DNA of 64,000 bases. Source: Anticarsia gemmatalis. Taxonomy: Eukaryota > Arthropoda > Insecta > Lepidoptera > Erebidae. The translations under genes and the position numbers were made by a program. The DNA lies in contig NC_134769.1 in the NCBI RefSeq assembly GCF_050436995.1, positions 8,159,001 to 8,223,000 of the forward strand, written 5' to 3'. The first letter of the stretch is position 1. Each line of letters begins with the position of its first letter. The notes under the pieces are model-generated. The model was not told the DNA's origin. It searched no databases and saw nothing but the letters and a program-made list of their open reading frames with translations. Shown piece after piece: positions 1 to 10,748 of the stretch.

Positions 1-1313
1 GCCTCAAGCTACCACGATGTTATAAAACTCCAGGCATGCTAAGTCTAGGGCACAATGTTTTTCTTTAATAAGAACTTTCTGTAATAAGAACTTTACGTTT
101 TAATAATAAAAGGTACGTATTATTAAGCTATACTATCGAACACTTTCGTGGAAAACAACACTATTACAGCCTTATTTCCGAGTAAAATTAGAACCACGTA
201 TTAAACAAAGTAAAAATAAACAACATCAATAAAAAAGCAATAAAATTTTCTCACAGTAAACAATGAAAAGCGACAATTGGTGTTAAAATGAGTTAATTGT
301 TTCACAATTGTGTAATTGCAGGCAACGCGTTATCTGATCGCGTGCTATCGAATGTAACGCTAATAACTTGATGTTATTTATTTTATAGCTGACCGATGCA
401 CGTGTACGTTTCATCCCTTATTTGAGACATTTAGGGGTAGGTTTTTGGACTAAAAAGTAGCGTATGTTAGACCTAAAATGCTCAAGTATCTCCAAAGAAA
501 ATGTTGTTAAAATCGGTTGAGCTTTTTTAAGTCTCAGATTTTAACGTGATTTTGCGTTACGGACGAACTAACTTTGTCACATTTATATATTTCATATTTT
601 TTTGCTTTTTAAAGTTTCTGTGGACTACAGTTTTTTAACAATAATAAGTCAGTAATGATTTTAACCTGCAATCGCGTTTAAGACCCTTTACATTATAATA
701 AGTCAAATCGATCTAGGCAAAGCGGGTGCTATATTCTAAGAGTACCAGGGTACTGACTCCACTTATAAGAGCAGAGACCGAGATTCTGGACTACTAAGCA
801 CGAATAAAGCGATTTCTATAATAATATTTAACGCCAAATATTATCCATACTTCACAATGTTTATAAATTTGCACAAACCAAACGCTAGCAGCCTGTAACC
901 TAAACAAAAAATTTACGAACTCCACAAGGAAATCTCAATCTTTTATCAAAAGCATTATGGTACATTTTCCTTTGAAATTTCTATTGTTGTTCGTCATATC
1001 TTAAAGTGGTTCATGTGTTGGCTAATTCCTAGCAATGTTTACACAGATCAATGATCCCAAAACGTAAACAGTTTTTATCAAAATCGGGATAAAACTAGCG
1101 TGGAATTAGTGACTATTTCGGTAATATTTTAAGAAGGATTCTGCATTCTCCTCCCGAATTGGCCTGTAACTATCCGAGACGCTTATTTTCTGAAAGGTCT
1201 TTCTTTTGAATCTTATTAGATAATTTACGACATCTTGAGTTATAACTCTATGTATTATGACTATCATAAGTGTCAGCATTTAACCTAAATTAATAAACGA
1301 TTTGATTTTATCA
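1..1313. other. AT-rich non-coding stretch
   Basis: No open frame or splice-supported exon is visible. The stretch is AT-rich and mostly unique. The one recognisable item is a degraded Helitron-like piece at about 424-532, listed separately. Confidence 0.5.
424..532 (-). mobile_element. Degraded Helitron-like repeat fragment
   Basis: Contains the phrases ACTAAAAAGTAGCGTATG and AAAATCGGTTGAGC, which resemble the interior of a repeat seen elsewhere in this window (15427-15716, 59708-59912). No terminus is preserved, so family and orientation are tentative. Confidence 0.35.
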
Positions 1314-1428
1314 CTAACCCCCGGTTTCTGAGTACATTTAAGTTTATCTATTCAATTGCGTTTTTTATGTGAGTTTTAACGCTATTAGATAAACTACCGT
1401 TAAAAGTACCTAATAAACCGGGGGTTAG
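1314..1428. mobile_element. Short MITE with CTAACCCCCGG ends
   Basis: Begins CTAACCCCCGGTTT and ends AAACCGGGGGTTAG, an exact 14-bp inverted repeat. A weaker inverted match continues inward through ATCTA and GCGTT blocks, so the element (115 bp) can fold along most of its length. There is no coding capacity. This is a non-autonomous DNA transposon, but the terminal motif does not let me assign a superfamily and no clear target duplication is seen. Confidence 0.65.
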
Positions 1429-2474
1429 ACCGATTCGTCTGGCAACTCAGAAATTGGCGGCGTCATAACAAAATTGCCATTGGAAAAAATGTTAAGGTGA
1501 TCAACATAGATATCTAACTCAAGTTTGATTCCCAGTATTTCTATGCTTTTAGAAGGTTTCCGATAGTTAATGCGAATAGGTTATCAACGAAGGGTTTTTA
1601 CCGATCGCAACAATTAACATAGCCAAATATTCCATGAATATACTAATCTATTCATAGTTTACTAATTAGTTGAAGTAAGTACGGCTTACGCGTAAGATTC
1701 CAGGAAATTATTTTGTTATCTTCAAATTAATACAAAATACTGAAATAGATTTTCTATACTTACTGAGACTGTTGCTTAGAATGTAATGATTTCCCATTAC
1801 ACATACATAAACTAACCAAAATTAATATGTAGAGCAGGTACAGAATATATTGGATCATATGAGACCCATCTAAGAATTGGATAAGTTCTCTTTGGGAATC
1901 ATTTAAAAATTAAGAAAATTTGAAAATACGTCATATTTTTACCTTAAACCGTGAATTTCTTCCTATACTCAGTACTAGATAAGCCAACGGTTTAGGCTTT
2001 GGATGTTTAAAAAACCCCCATATCTTTTCACGGGGTAGCCTAGCCAAATTTAATAATCCGTTTAGTTATAAGCATAAAACCGTCACAAAACACACAGAGT
2101 AACTTTTGCATTCGTAATATTATGATCTGAAATATGTTACACCTAACAAGGGATAAGTCAACTGTAGTAAGGGCCCTTACTAGAGTTACCCTTAACGATA
2201 GTTCAACAGAGTTCAGAATTCCCCAATAATGTAGCCATTATCTCTATCTGCAGCAATTCAAGTGGTACATAATCATATGCAGTAATCTGTGCTCCATCAG
2301 GCCGCTTGTGATGCAAATGTGCTCAGCTTAGTATGCATCAGCCGGGACTCGAATCTAGACCGCGCTGTTTAATCCGATTGGAAGGATTTGATTTGTGTAG
2401 TGATGAAGTCCTGTTTGATAGGAATATGGTGGCAAGTTGAATGAGGAAAAAATCTCTGAAGATTTTCTTATATG
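1429..2474. other. AT-rich non-coding stretch
   Basis: No gene, long repeat or hairpin was recognised here. The open frame ending near 2338 runs into the terminal repeat of the adjacent fold-back element and is not a gene. Confidence 0.5.
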
Positions 2475-2714
2475 TATATGTTACTGTAAAAGCCCGAACT
2501 CTGGCAAATCCTAAGATTTTCCGGTAAAACCTAAGATTTACCAACTCTCAATGGTAAAAGTCCGAACAAGCCGGAGTTTAAAAACTATGTTACGGTATAT
2601 AAAAAAATCCTCCTTCATAACTATGTTTATAACTATTTCACGGTATAATTATATACTGTGACATAGTTATAAAGAAGGAGTTTTGGGCACAGCGACATGG
2701 GTAGGTTAGGTTAG

Positions 2715-2760
2715 AAGGCTAAGGTGGGAGCGAGCGAAGCGAAGCTCCCACCTTAGCCTT
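2715..2760. repeat. GC-rich hairpin 1 of fold-back copy 1
   Basis: Perfect inverted repeat: left arm AAGGCTAAGGTGGGAGC, right arm GCTCCCACCTTAGCCTT, 17-bp stem, 12-nt loop containing GCGAAGC. In copy 2 (44999-45044) the sixth pair after AAGGC is G-C instead of A-T, and both arms carry the change, so pairing is kept. Confidence 0.9.
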
Positions 2761-2792
2761 CGTGGTTATTTTTTTTTAACCACTCAGTAGGA

Positions 2793-2815
2793 GGAGCCCC
2801 GCGAAGCGGGGCTCC
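2793..2815. repeat. GC-rich hairpin 2 of fold-back copy 1
   Basis: GGAGCCCCGC, loop GAA, GCGGGGCTCC: a 10-bp all-paired stem with a three-base loop. The centre is GCGAAGC, a heptamer known from DNA biophysics to form an unusually stable mini-hairpin. It is conserved in copy 2 (44943-44965, opposite strand). Confidence 0.9.
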
Positions 2816-2964
2816 GGCGACATCTCGACATCATCAAGTGAATATAGGTAAAAGTTCGAAATAAAATAATTATTCGGACTTTTACCATTGCGAGTTGGTA
2901 AATCTTAGGTTATACCGGAAAATCTTAGGATTTACCACCGTTCGGGCTTTTACAGTAACATATA

Positions 2965-4325
2965 CATGCGTAATATCACGCCTGCATAAGTAGTAGGTAC
3001 CTATATTACACATAATCTCACGTTACACATGACACTCCTCTGAACCCGACTTTAGGAAGTCAAATATAAGTATGACGAATTAAAAGACAAATCTTTTAAA
3101 CTTGACATATTCTCAGGGACCTATAAAGATAAGATATAGTAAAAATATTCATTTCATTTAGGCATTAATTGCTTTGCCTCTTGGTATTACGACCATATGA
3201 ATGAAGTTATACCAATAAAAATAATAGATGCATAATCTAAAAAAATACTACTAAACAGTTTTACATCACCAAGAGTGTCTCTCCGCTGTTTTCATCTGCT
3301 TTATCTTCCAAATTGATGGTCAATGCTTTAACAATCATAATTGTCAACATTTGACTTAAATGAACAAATGATTTGATTAATAATCTATCCCATAACCGAC
3401 TTTTTCAGCTAGCCGGATAAAAACAAGCTGTTTTATACAATTCTATGAACCAACAAAGTATTTATATCACTCAGTACAGTACATCAATTAACCATGTGCG
3501 TAACCTTGTCTGTTTGTTTATGTTGCGTTTATCTCACGAACGGCTTGGCCAATAAAGGGCTCTGAGTCAGTAGCGGGAATGCTCGTCAATTTGTTAATAC
3601 TGGATTACTGTGTGAAGGTCATACAGGAACGGAGCAGTCGACAGAAACAACAGGCAAATCCGTATTGTAAAATACAGGTTTCGCGTTAGAAATTAGTTAT
3701 TCCTTCTTTATGAAAAGCATAAATACTGAAAAATTACGTGTAGTTTTTTAAAAGGTCAAATAATATCTGATGTAATTTTATTGTAAATCTGATCCAAAAG
3801 TATCCCAAGAACCGTAAAACCTAAGAATGATGTGCTGCTATTCTAATATTCGACACAGAACATAATAGAGTCCTTTGATAATGTTTTTTTTTATAGTAAA
3901 CCATAATTCTCATTAGTAAAATGTTTTTGATAGTACACCATAATTATGTAGAACTCTAATTTTTATAACAATCGCACATAACTTCATCATACAAATACAA
4001 GTATGAACATAAGGACACCCTTTATCTCAGTAAACTCACACCAATATATGTTCTTGAAAACAAGAGCTATTCCTATTTTTCTTAAAATCAAGAATCATAT
4101 GGTTATAGCAGACAACACAATAGTAACAATTTCGATTTCACAATACACAATTACTCGAGTCATCAAAACCATGCCAAATACTTCTAACTCTCATTAGCAA
4201 CAAAAACCTAATTTGAAAAACCAATCAATTTGGGTTTACCGTAAAACAATTTGTCATTCCCTTTTCTATATGGCCTAACCTGTCCTGCTATTAAAATATA
4301 ATTAATAACTAATCACTTAGTTCAG
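2965..4325. other. AT-rich upstream region of the glycine-rich gene
   Basis: No coding exon or recognised repeat. The 64-codon open frame starting at 4003 has no promoter, splice or family support and is taken as chance. Enhancers for the downstream gene could lie here, but none can be named from sequence. Confidence 0.5.
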
Positions 4326-4362
4326 TATAAAAGATATTGATTTTGTTTCAACGACATTCAGT
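4326..4362 (+). promoter_or_regulatory. Core promoter: TATA box and TCAGT initiator
   Basis: TATAAAAG at 4326-4333 and the arthropod initiator TCAGT at 4358-4362 are spaced so that the initiator A (4360) is 34 bases from the first T of the TATA box, as expected for a TATA-driven insect promoter. The predicted 5' UTR is only about 20 bases before the ATG at 4380, which is preceded by CACA. Such TATA-plus-initiator promoters are common in highly and tissue-specifically expressed insect structural genes. Confidence 0.85.
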
Positions 4363-4379
4363 TGTCAGCAATACACACA

Positions 4380-6200
4380 ATGAAGTGCTTGGTGAGTTGC
4401 TTTTCTGTCTTTTTCTAACACTTGTGATTGGTACAGGATAGCAATAGCTGGTGTTAAAATCTTTCACTTGTTTAAAAATCATCAAAGTTAATATTTTTAT
4501 CCCTAAATAATTGGAATCTCTTTTGGTCAGTGTTCAATGTCAACTAGTGTCTCCCAAAATATTCTCTCCCAATCTCTTTTATTCTCGATTCACTTTTAAG
4601 AATCTATACATATCTTTTGATCCTTCTGGGATCCTTAACTTCTAGGACCTGTTTGATCCCCTTTTCGGTCAATTCATTATAACTAAACTCAACTTAAATA
4701 ATCCCGATTCCTTCTCATCATATTAACTTGTTCTACCTGTACTTGTGATAATTTGGAAATCCATTAAAATGTAATTTAATAATCAACGCAACAAATTACA
4801 TGGCACTAATGACTCCTATTCTGGGATCACTAATAACCTTACTAGAAAACAATCAACAATTTATCTGTACCATATATTATGTAGTACACTTTTCTCCTAT
4901 AGCAGAAACCAAGGAATACCACTGGCTTCGATACCTACAAACTTCTTTTTTCATTCACGTCCGTACACTTTATCATACAGGACTGTCATCTTGTTATACT
5001 TAGCTAATAACTTTTTCTTTCTACAGGTCATTGTCACCCTCGCTATCGTAGCAGCCGTTCATGCCAAGCCTTACGGCTTAGGCCTCGGTGGACTGGGCGC
5101 CGGCTTAGGTGGAGGCCTCGGCTTGGGTGGTCTCGGAGGCGGTCTCGGCGGCGGCTTAGGCCTCGGCGGTGGCTTCGGATCTGGTGGCGGTTATGGCCAT
5201 AACGGCTTCGCTGGAGGCCAGAACGGCTTCACTAACGCAGGGTACGGCGGCGCTGGTATGAGCGCTGGCCATAATATTGGACACCAAGACAGCGAGTACG
5301 ACGCGGTAAGTCCCTTTTTATTTTATGGCCGATATTTGGCTACTGCGGCCAGTTTCATTGAAACTAGCCAACTGTGTAAAACTTTGTTTATAGTGTTCAA
5401 GTGTAAAACAATACACTGTCTGTTCCCTTATTCTCATAGCACATTGCAACAGCTAACCCGTTACGACCAGTGAAAGGTCAGAATATTTCCAAAAAGCCTA
5501 GTTAGATAGAATATTTTTTGCTAGAAATATGCATGGGGATAGATTAAAGATCGTTTTGCGTATCTTTACATACAGTTGCTCTTTCATTACATTTAATTTT
5601 GATTCACAATTTGGGTTTACATTCCCATCGATACAGTTCAATGATCACCCTAATTTTTGTTATTATGCTTTTAACAGTTTGTCACAGTCTATTAATTATG
5701 AGCCATTAACAAATAAATATGTAAAATCATTAAATTATTGATAAAGAGTACACAAGACTGCATACGTAGCAGTCTTCAAATCAAAAATCTAGAAAATAAT
5801 AAATATTATTATGAGGCTACTATCCAATAAAAAATTATCTCATTCATGTCCTATGCTCATGCTTGCTGGGCAGAGGCCTCCCCCTAGAATGAAAGAGAGC
5901 TTGACTTTGAATCTACCACGCTAGCCAAGTTATAGCTAACTATTTAGAGGACAGACAGACAGTTAGGATTACCAGCAACTTTTAAGCGGTACAAGACATA
6001 AAACAGCAGAGCGACTAACGTTTATAAATTGAACCCTTCTCTTTTTTCCCCAGACTGTCCACCACAGCCAGTCATCTGGCCACGACATCGGTGGCGTCTC
6101 CCAAATGGGAGGTGGTGGCCATCAAGCCTCAGGCTTCGGTGGGTACGGCGCCGGCCAGAGCGACTACGGCAACGGCTGGAACAACGGCTACATGGGCTAA
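4380..6200 (+). CDS. Secreted glycine/leucine-rich protein, three exons
   Basis: Join 4380-4391, 5027-5305, 6054-6200, giving 145 codons plus TAA. Intron 1 runs GTGAGT to TTCTACAG and intron 2 runs GTAAGT to TTCCCCAG; both are phase 0. Residues 1-17 form a signal peptide (MKCLVIVTLAIVAAVHA, cleavage expected before Lys18). Residues 21-53 are almost pure Gly and Leu in GLGG-like units. Residues 54-90 add Phe, Tyr, Asn and His, with NGF twice (63-65, 70-72). The C-terminal exon (98-145) is rich in Gly, Ser, His and Gln and ends NNGYMG. There are no cysteines after the signal peptide and no Rebers-Riddiford chitin-binding motif. A first exon of only four codons splitting the signal peptide is usual in insect cuticle protein genes. 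Likely role: extracellular structural protein of cuticle or silk/secretory lining; an antimicrobial glycine-rich peptide is a weaker alternative. The exons are far more GC-rich than their surroundings. Confidence 0.87.
5839..5960 (-). mobile_element. SINE fragment in intron 2
   Basis: The words GCTGGGCAGAGGCCTCCCCC and CTACCACGCTAGCCAAGT match the 3' half of the tRNA-derived SINE family also seen at 8961-9146, 21351-21582 and 32601-32880. It is 5'-truncated and degenerate. It sits inside intron 2 of the glycine-rich gene, antisense to it, away from both splice sites. Confidence 0.65.
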
Positions 6201-6274
6201 GACCTGACCTATGACCATATGTGGTGTGATGATGGAGTGGATCACCATGTATGGACGCATCTTCATTGTCAGTC

Positions 6275-6280
6275 AATAAA
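6275..6280 (+). terminator. Poly(A) signal of the glycine-rich gene
   Basis: AATAAA lies 75 bases after the TAA stop, followed by T-rich sequence. No other AATAAA comes earlier after the stop. The predicted 3' UTR is therefore about 95-100 bases, typical of a compact insect structural gene. Confidence 0.8.
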
Positions 6281-7389
6281 TATTTATGTTCAGTATTAAA
6301 TGGTATTTTATTTGAAGAAATGGATCGTAATTTTTTGGCCCGTTTTGGTCGTTTTAATGCAAAACTGTAATATTTACAAACTTAAAGGATAGTTTTGCTC
6401 GCATCCAAACGGTATTGCAATGCAAGCATTTAGTATACCAATTTATGCTAGTTATTATTTGCTTCATTTGTTGGCAAATATCCTGTATGTATAATTTATT
6501 GGCAGAAATTAGGTGCAATTTTGTGGTGGTGACTGACCATGTGTCATGTTAAAAACTTTCGTTTAACGAATATTTTTACGTAACCTTTGATGAGTCTGCC
6601 TTCTCTTGTAGGATGTAAAGTAGAATTACCTGCAACAAACAATAAAATATTATGAAACAACTTGTTGTTAAAAAGGCATCTATGATGCCCCTTGATAATT
6701 TTATCAATGCAACGGGGTTTATTAACTAAATGTATTGAAACATTAAGTTACGGCAATCATTATAAAAATTTAATCATTAAATTTGTGGTTAAGGTAATAT
6801 ATTACTTAAATACTATAAATGCGCATTGTTTAATAAATCGAACATAACTGAAAAGGTATTGGGAAATTGTATTTTAATCAAATGCAGTATTGACAATTTT
6901 ACAAAAACCTACCTAGTAAATAATACACATAAGAATATAGATACTAAAAATATTACACCAATATTTGCTGTGAATAAGCATTTAATAATAAATCAAATTG
7001 ATCGACCACAAAACGACAAAACCCAATCAAGTATCAACATTCATCGTTTTACACCTTCCGAGAATCGAAGCCGCATACCACGCACGAACCGGCTAGTCGT
7101 CAACTATGATGTCACCTCTACCTTATAAGGAACAATCATGTATGGAAAAGAAACCATTGTTGGTCGCTCATTTTGGGTCAATCTTTTTGGCAGTTGTTTT
7201 TTGAAGCGCTTTAAGTAAAGTTTCACTTTTATTGTAATTATTTTAAAAGGTATCTTGTCTGTAGTCTGTTGAACTTCTTACTTTATTATATACAAGAATG
7301 ATAAAACAACAAAATTAAATGTGTAACTTTAATATATTAGAATATTCTCAATGGTATTCTGGAGTTTAGTTATTTGACCGATATATAGC
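6281..7389. other. AT-rich non-coding stretch
   Basis: A 100-codon open frame at 6826-7128 has AT-driven composition (Asn, Ile, Thr, Lys), no homology I recognise, no signal peptide and no core promoter, so it is not called as a gene. No clear repeat is seen. Confidence 0.45.
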
Positions 7390-7568
7390 AATAGACTGCC
7401 TCCGTGAGGGAGGTCGTGGGTTCGATTCCCACACGGAGCAATTATTTGTGATCCCCAAATAATTGTTTCGGGTCTGGTTGTGCTTTGCGTCCGTTGTTTA
7501 TATGTTCGTTAAAGTCCCCGCGACACAAGAGCAATTGTTAGTGCGGGAGTTGTCTTTAAAAAAAAAAC
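7390..7568 (+). mobile_element. tRNA-derived SINE (family A), copy 1
   Basis: Carries a pol III B box, GGTTCGATTCC, at 7419-7429, then a body with TTTCGGGTCTGGTTGTGCTT and GTCCCCGCGACACAAGAGCA, ending GTCTTT plus an A-run. The same order of words occurs at 11287-11429 and, inverted, at 45773-45995. The A-box half of the tRNA head is poorly preserved. Confidence 0.8.
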
Positions 7569-7610
7569 ACTTGCCTTTTTCTGCACAGGACAAACATCAT
7601 AAATGGCGAA

Positions 7611-7719
7611 AGCTTATTGATATAAATTTGTTGATTTTAAAGCTTTTAAAGTGCATAGAGTCACTAACTAAACTAAATAAGCTTATTGATATAAATTTGT
7701 TGATTTTAAAGTTTTTAAA
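7611..7719. repeat. 69-bp direct duplication
   Basis: A 40-base block beginning AGCTTATTGATATAAATTTG occurs at 7611-7650 and again at 7680-7719 with essentially one difference. The 29 bases between the blocks are unlike each other or deleted. It lies just downstream of SINE copy 1. Confidence 0.85.
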
Positions 7720-8798
7720 AAGCTCACTACTAAGAACAAATCAAAAGCCACAGATAATTGTTTGTGAAATCAAAGTCTAAACAGAACGGAAGGCTAAACC
7801 GCAGTATGTTTTATAGCCGCAATGCTGACAGGCTAGTGACGTCAGCATCTAAATACAACCGCCTAGACAATCGCTATATTTCTAGCTCAGACTTGGATGA
7901 AATGCAGGCTTTGTTTTCATTTGGTGAAAGTTTCAGGGGTAGAGAGAAGTTATAATTTAATATGGATGCACTAAGATATTGTATAAAGATACAATTATAA
8001 AATGATTTGAAGTTGATTGAATGATGTAAAGTTCACCGAAATTGTGGCTCTCATACATTTCTGCCTAGCATTTAGGAAGAAAGGAACATTATCATAATCT
8101 ATTAATAACTTATGAAGTAATTTATTTTCTCGAGAAATTAAAAATACAAAGACCCGAATAAGTTTTTTTATTTCTGACAATGAACAAAAACAAGATTTTT
8201 TCTGAAGATGGTGGAAATAATATCAGTCTGATAGTCAGTAGCTTTGCCAAATTATTATTCATATTACAATAAAGTAAGTATAATTTTTGCATAATTTAAT
8301 TAAGCCTATTTATCCTAAACTTAATGATAACTAATTATACTTCATCTCCAGTCGTACAATACTTAAACCGGCTGGAAAAAAGAGACAGGAATATATAAAT
8401 AAATGTAATTAAAGCGAGTAAGAGATATAATCGGTCGTTTATCAGTGACGGGCAGTCCCAGGTGAGGGCTTAGTTTAACTAAATTAGCATAGATACGATA
8501 ATTAATTAATCCCAAATGCGTTGGATAAAATTCTGTTACAATGAACTTTAGTGAGGATTTATCTATGATATAAAAATTAATTGCTAAATTTGTTGCTAAG
8601 CTCAAATCTCGGAAACAATGGAACGGATTTCGCTAACTCTGTTTTTTATAATATTCCTTGAAGTACAAGATGGTTCTTATGGAGAGAGAAAAAAAATGCA
8701 AGTTTTAAAAATAAAGAATAGACTGTAAGTCGGTACGAAGTTCGCCGGATCAGTTAGTTATTGAATAAAGATTGATTTTTACTATCAGAAATAGTTAG
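7720..8798. other. AT-rich non-coding stretch
   Basis: Short open frames at 7758, 7995 and 8363 show no family signature, signal peptide or splice context. I see no recognisable repeat or RNA gene. Confidence 0.45.
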
Positions 8799-8934
8799 GA
8801 AAGTCCCACTGTTGGGCAAATGTCAGCTGAATGAGAGATGGATTAGGCTTTGAGCCCACCACGCTGCAGCATTTACAGCAAAGAGGCGGATTTAGGGATT
8901 TCCTTTTAGAGACTCCTTCAACTGTTTTAAACAA
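8799..8934 (-). mobile_element. SINE (family B) fragment
   Basis: Starts AAGTCCCACTGTTGGGCAAA, the reverse complement of the usual 3' end of family B, then GGCTTTGAGCCCACCACGCT. The tRNA head is missing. It lies directly beside a second fragment of the same family (8961-9146) in the same orientation, so two insertions or a duplication occurred here. Confidence 0.7.
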
Positions 8935-8960
8935 TATAACCAAATTAATAAATATAACCC

Positions 8961-9146
8961 ATTAATATCCTATAGCTGGGCAAGGTCTCCTCCCGTAATG
9001 AGATAGGGGTTAGGTCTTGAGTCCACTACGCTGGCCAATTGCGAGTTAGGGAATTTCATACCTTCAAGAACCATTCTAAATAGCGATGCATCACAATATT
9101 TTGTTCTCTGTTAAAACAAGTGATAATTATTTCTAATACACACTAA
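8961..9146 (-). mobile_element. SINE (family B) fragment, second copy
   Basis: Contains CTGGGCAAGGTCTCCTCCCG, GTCTTGAGTCCACTACGCTG, CATACCTTCAAGAACCATTC and, at the far end, AAGTGATAATTATTTCTAAT, in the same order as the full copy at 32601-32880. The tRNA-like head is absent (5' truncation). Confidence 0.8.
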
Positions 9147-10287
9147 ATTTTGAAGTCATTACTGCTATGCTGATCTTGCCATTTTCGTCGAGATGAAAAT
9201 TTATTTGCAAGTTTAAGCAATGATTATTTTAAAATATGTAAACTAAATAAATTGTTTTCAGATATTACAGATGATATCAAAAGAATACATTATCTTGTAA
9301 AATGATGCATCATTTAAATAATTACATCTTAAGTTTTAAGATAAAAGATGTCTTTGCGTGCCAAAGAGTTTCTATGATAGTATTTATTTGATACTTAGAA
9401 ATATATCAAATGGATTTAAAATTGAAACTTGGATGAAAATTTATTCGGTCTAGATGAAAATCTTGTTCTGCAGAAACAATTTAAAACCTACCTAGAAATA
9501 CAAGTTATTTTAATAATTGTAAAAGTCAATCATCAAATCCAAGATTAAATATTTTTTACCTTACCTCAGAAAAATCAAATAATTCTAATACTATTGTCAC
9601 TACCTATCATTCATAGCAAAAATCTAGCTTATTTCGGAAATCGAAACTAGGACCCTTCCATTAGCAGTGCAGTAACAGCTTCTTTGAAAACCGACCTCGT
9701 CTAACTTGGACCACAACTTCAAGCAAAACCAAAATAAAATGTAGGTATACAACAGCGTAATGCGCCGAAACGTCAAGAAATCCTGAGCAAATTGCGCTAA
9801 TTCCTGTACAATATTTCATAATAAACAGTTTGTGACAGCATACTGTCATTATTCCTCATCGTAAATACTTGCTCTAGTTGCCAATACTAGTCAGTATATG
9901 AGTCAAATATTATAAATAAATAATATAGGTGAAGGCGAGTCGACTCGGGTTTACGAGTGTACGGTTCAAGGAGAAAGCAGTATAATAGTAATAGTGTTAC
10001 CTAGTTTATTAAAACAGCTTACGATAAAATAGTATCTTTAAGACAGTCGGGCAATGGGAAAATTCACAATTTCACAATTTTGTACTTTAAGATGCTGCGA
10101 ATAAAGCTAATATTTGCTTAAAAGCGAAGCAAATATCAGAAAGACCTGGTTAAGGGAGGCAGAACAAGGATGACTGGCCTAAGGTGGAAGAGTATGTCTT
10201 GGGCAGAAAAACATTGATGAAGATATTTAGCTTGTAGTTACAATCATTGCAAGCTACCTTCGTATAGACTTTCCATTGTTTTTTTTA
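9147..10287. other. AT-rich non-coding stretch
   Basis: No gene recognised. Around 10150-10200 a short frame reads DDWPKVEEY, reminiscent of the extreme C-terminus of some insect LINE reverse transcriptases, but it is too short and too isolated to call. Confidence 0.4.
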
Positions 10288-10489
10288 TTGTATGGTTAGA
10301 AAGATAAGGTTAGGCTTAACGAGTGCTGTCTTAATTGACAACCGCGATCGATTTTATTACGTGCCCTCAGAAACGTAGAGACGCTCAGGTACAAATAAAC
10401 GGTCACCCATCAATGGAGTGACCGCGCCAAGTGTCGCTTAACCAGCCAATCGTGAACCAACTCGTGAGCGCAACTGGCTATGAGCGCCT
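10288..10489 (-). mobile_element. 5S-rRNA-derived SINE, copy on minus strand
   Basis: Read on the minus strand it contains a TTAAGCGACACTTGGCGCGG block and a GATGGGTGACCG block, in the order and spacing of the 3' half of insect 5S rRNA (GTTAAGCAAC, GGGCGCGGTCA, GGATGGGTGACCGC). It then has a non-5S body including GAGCGTCTC and GAGGGCACGT. The same body occurs at 12811-12946 and 31610-31860. Confidence 0.75.
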
Positions 10490-10748
10490 ATTCTATTGAT
10501 GTTCTACCGGGTTCTATGTTCCGACCATAAGTTTCAAGCAATTGGCTGTCTTAAGTACCGTGAAGGCACTATGTCCCGTAGGATGAAACGTTCCAGTCCG
10601 TTACCTAATGACCTAGAGTAGAGTAGAGTACACGCTTTGAGCTAATTACTTAAGTTCAACAACACGACAAAATTTCCGATGTCAAAGCACGATAGTTGAT
10701 ACCTACTCCAAAGTCGATAGCAACTCGAAAATAGCTTCTCGATTAATC

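Larger units (their letters stand above)
2475..2964 (+). mobile_element. Fold-back/MITE element, copy 1 (490 bp)
   Basis: The ends are inverted copies starting TATATGTTACTGTAAAAG and remaining similar for about 100 bp (CCCGAAC, CCTAAGATTTTCCGGT, TTTACCAACTC blocks). The AT-rich arms surround a GC-rich core with two perfect hairpins (2715-2760 and 2793-2815) and a smaller one around a T-run (2762-2783). It has no coding capacity. A TA or TATA target duplication is possible but cannot be separated from the terminus. A second copy lies inverted at 44682-45283. By structure it is a non-autonomous DNA element mobilised in trans; the superfamily is unknown. Confidence 0.85.

Noticed and set aside
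2701..2716. TAGGTTAGGTTAG, like the insect telomere repeat TTAGG
   Set aside because: Only about two and a half units, and the same text recurs at the same place in fold-back copy 2, so it belongs to that element rather than to a telomere or interstitial array.
4991..5473. Unspliced 160-codon frame over exon 2 running into intron 2
   Set aside because: It starts inside intron 1 and reads through a good GTAAGT donor. The spliced model gives a proper signal peptide and stop.
6022..6276. 84-codon minus-strand frame across the last exon of the glycine-rich gene
   Set aside because: Arg/Ser/His-rich shadow of the GC-rich coding exon; no splice or promoter support on that strand.
7390..7440. tRNA gene at the GGTTCGATTCC B box
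   Set aside because: The same head and body occur at two other places with tails, so it is a SINE, not a functional tRNA.
10130..10215. Short LINE-like frame reading DDWPKVEEY
   Set aside because: Too short and isolated; similarity to LINE C-termini could be chance without a search.
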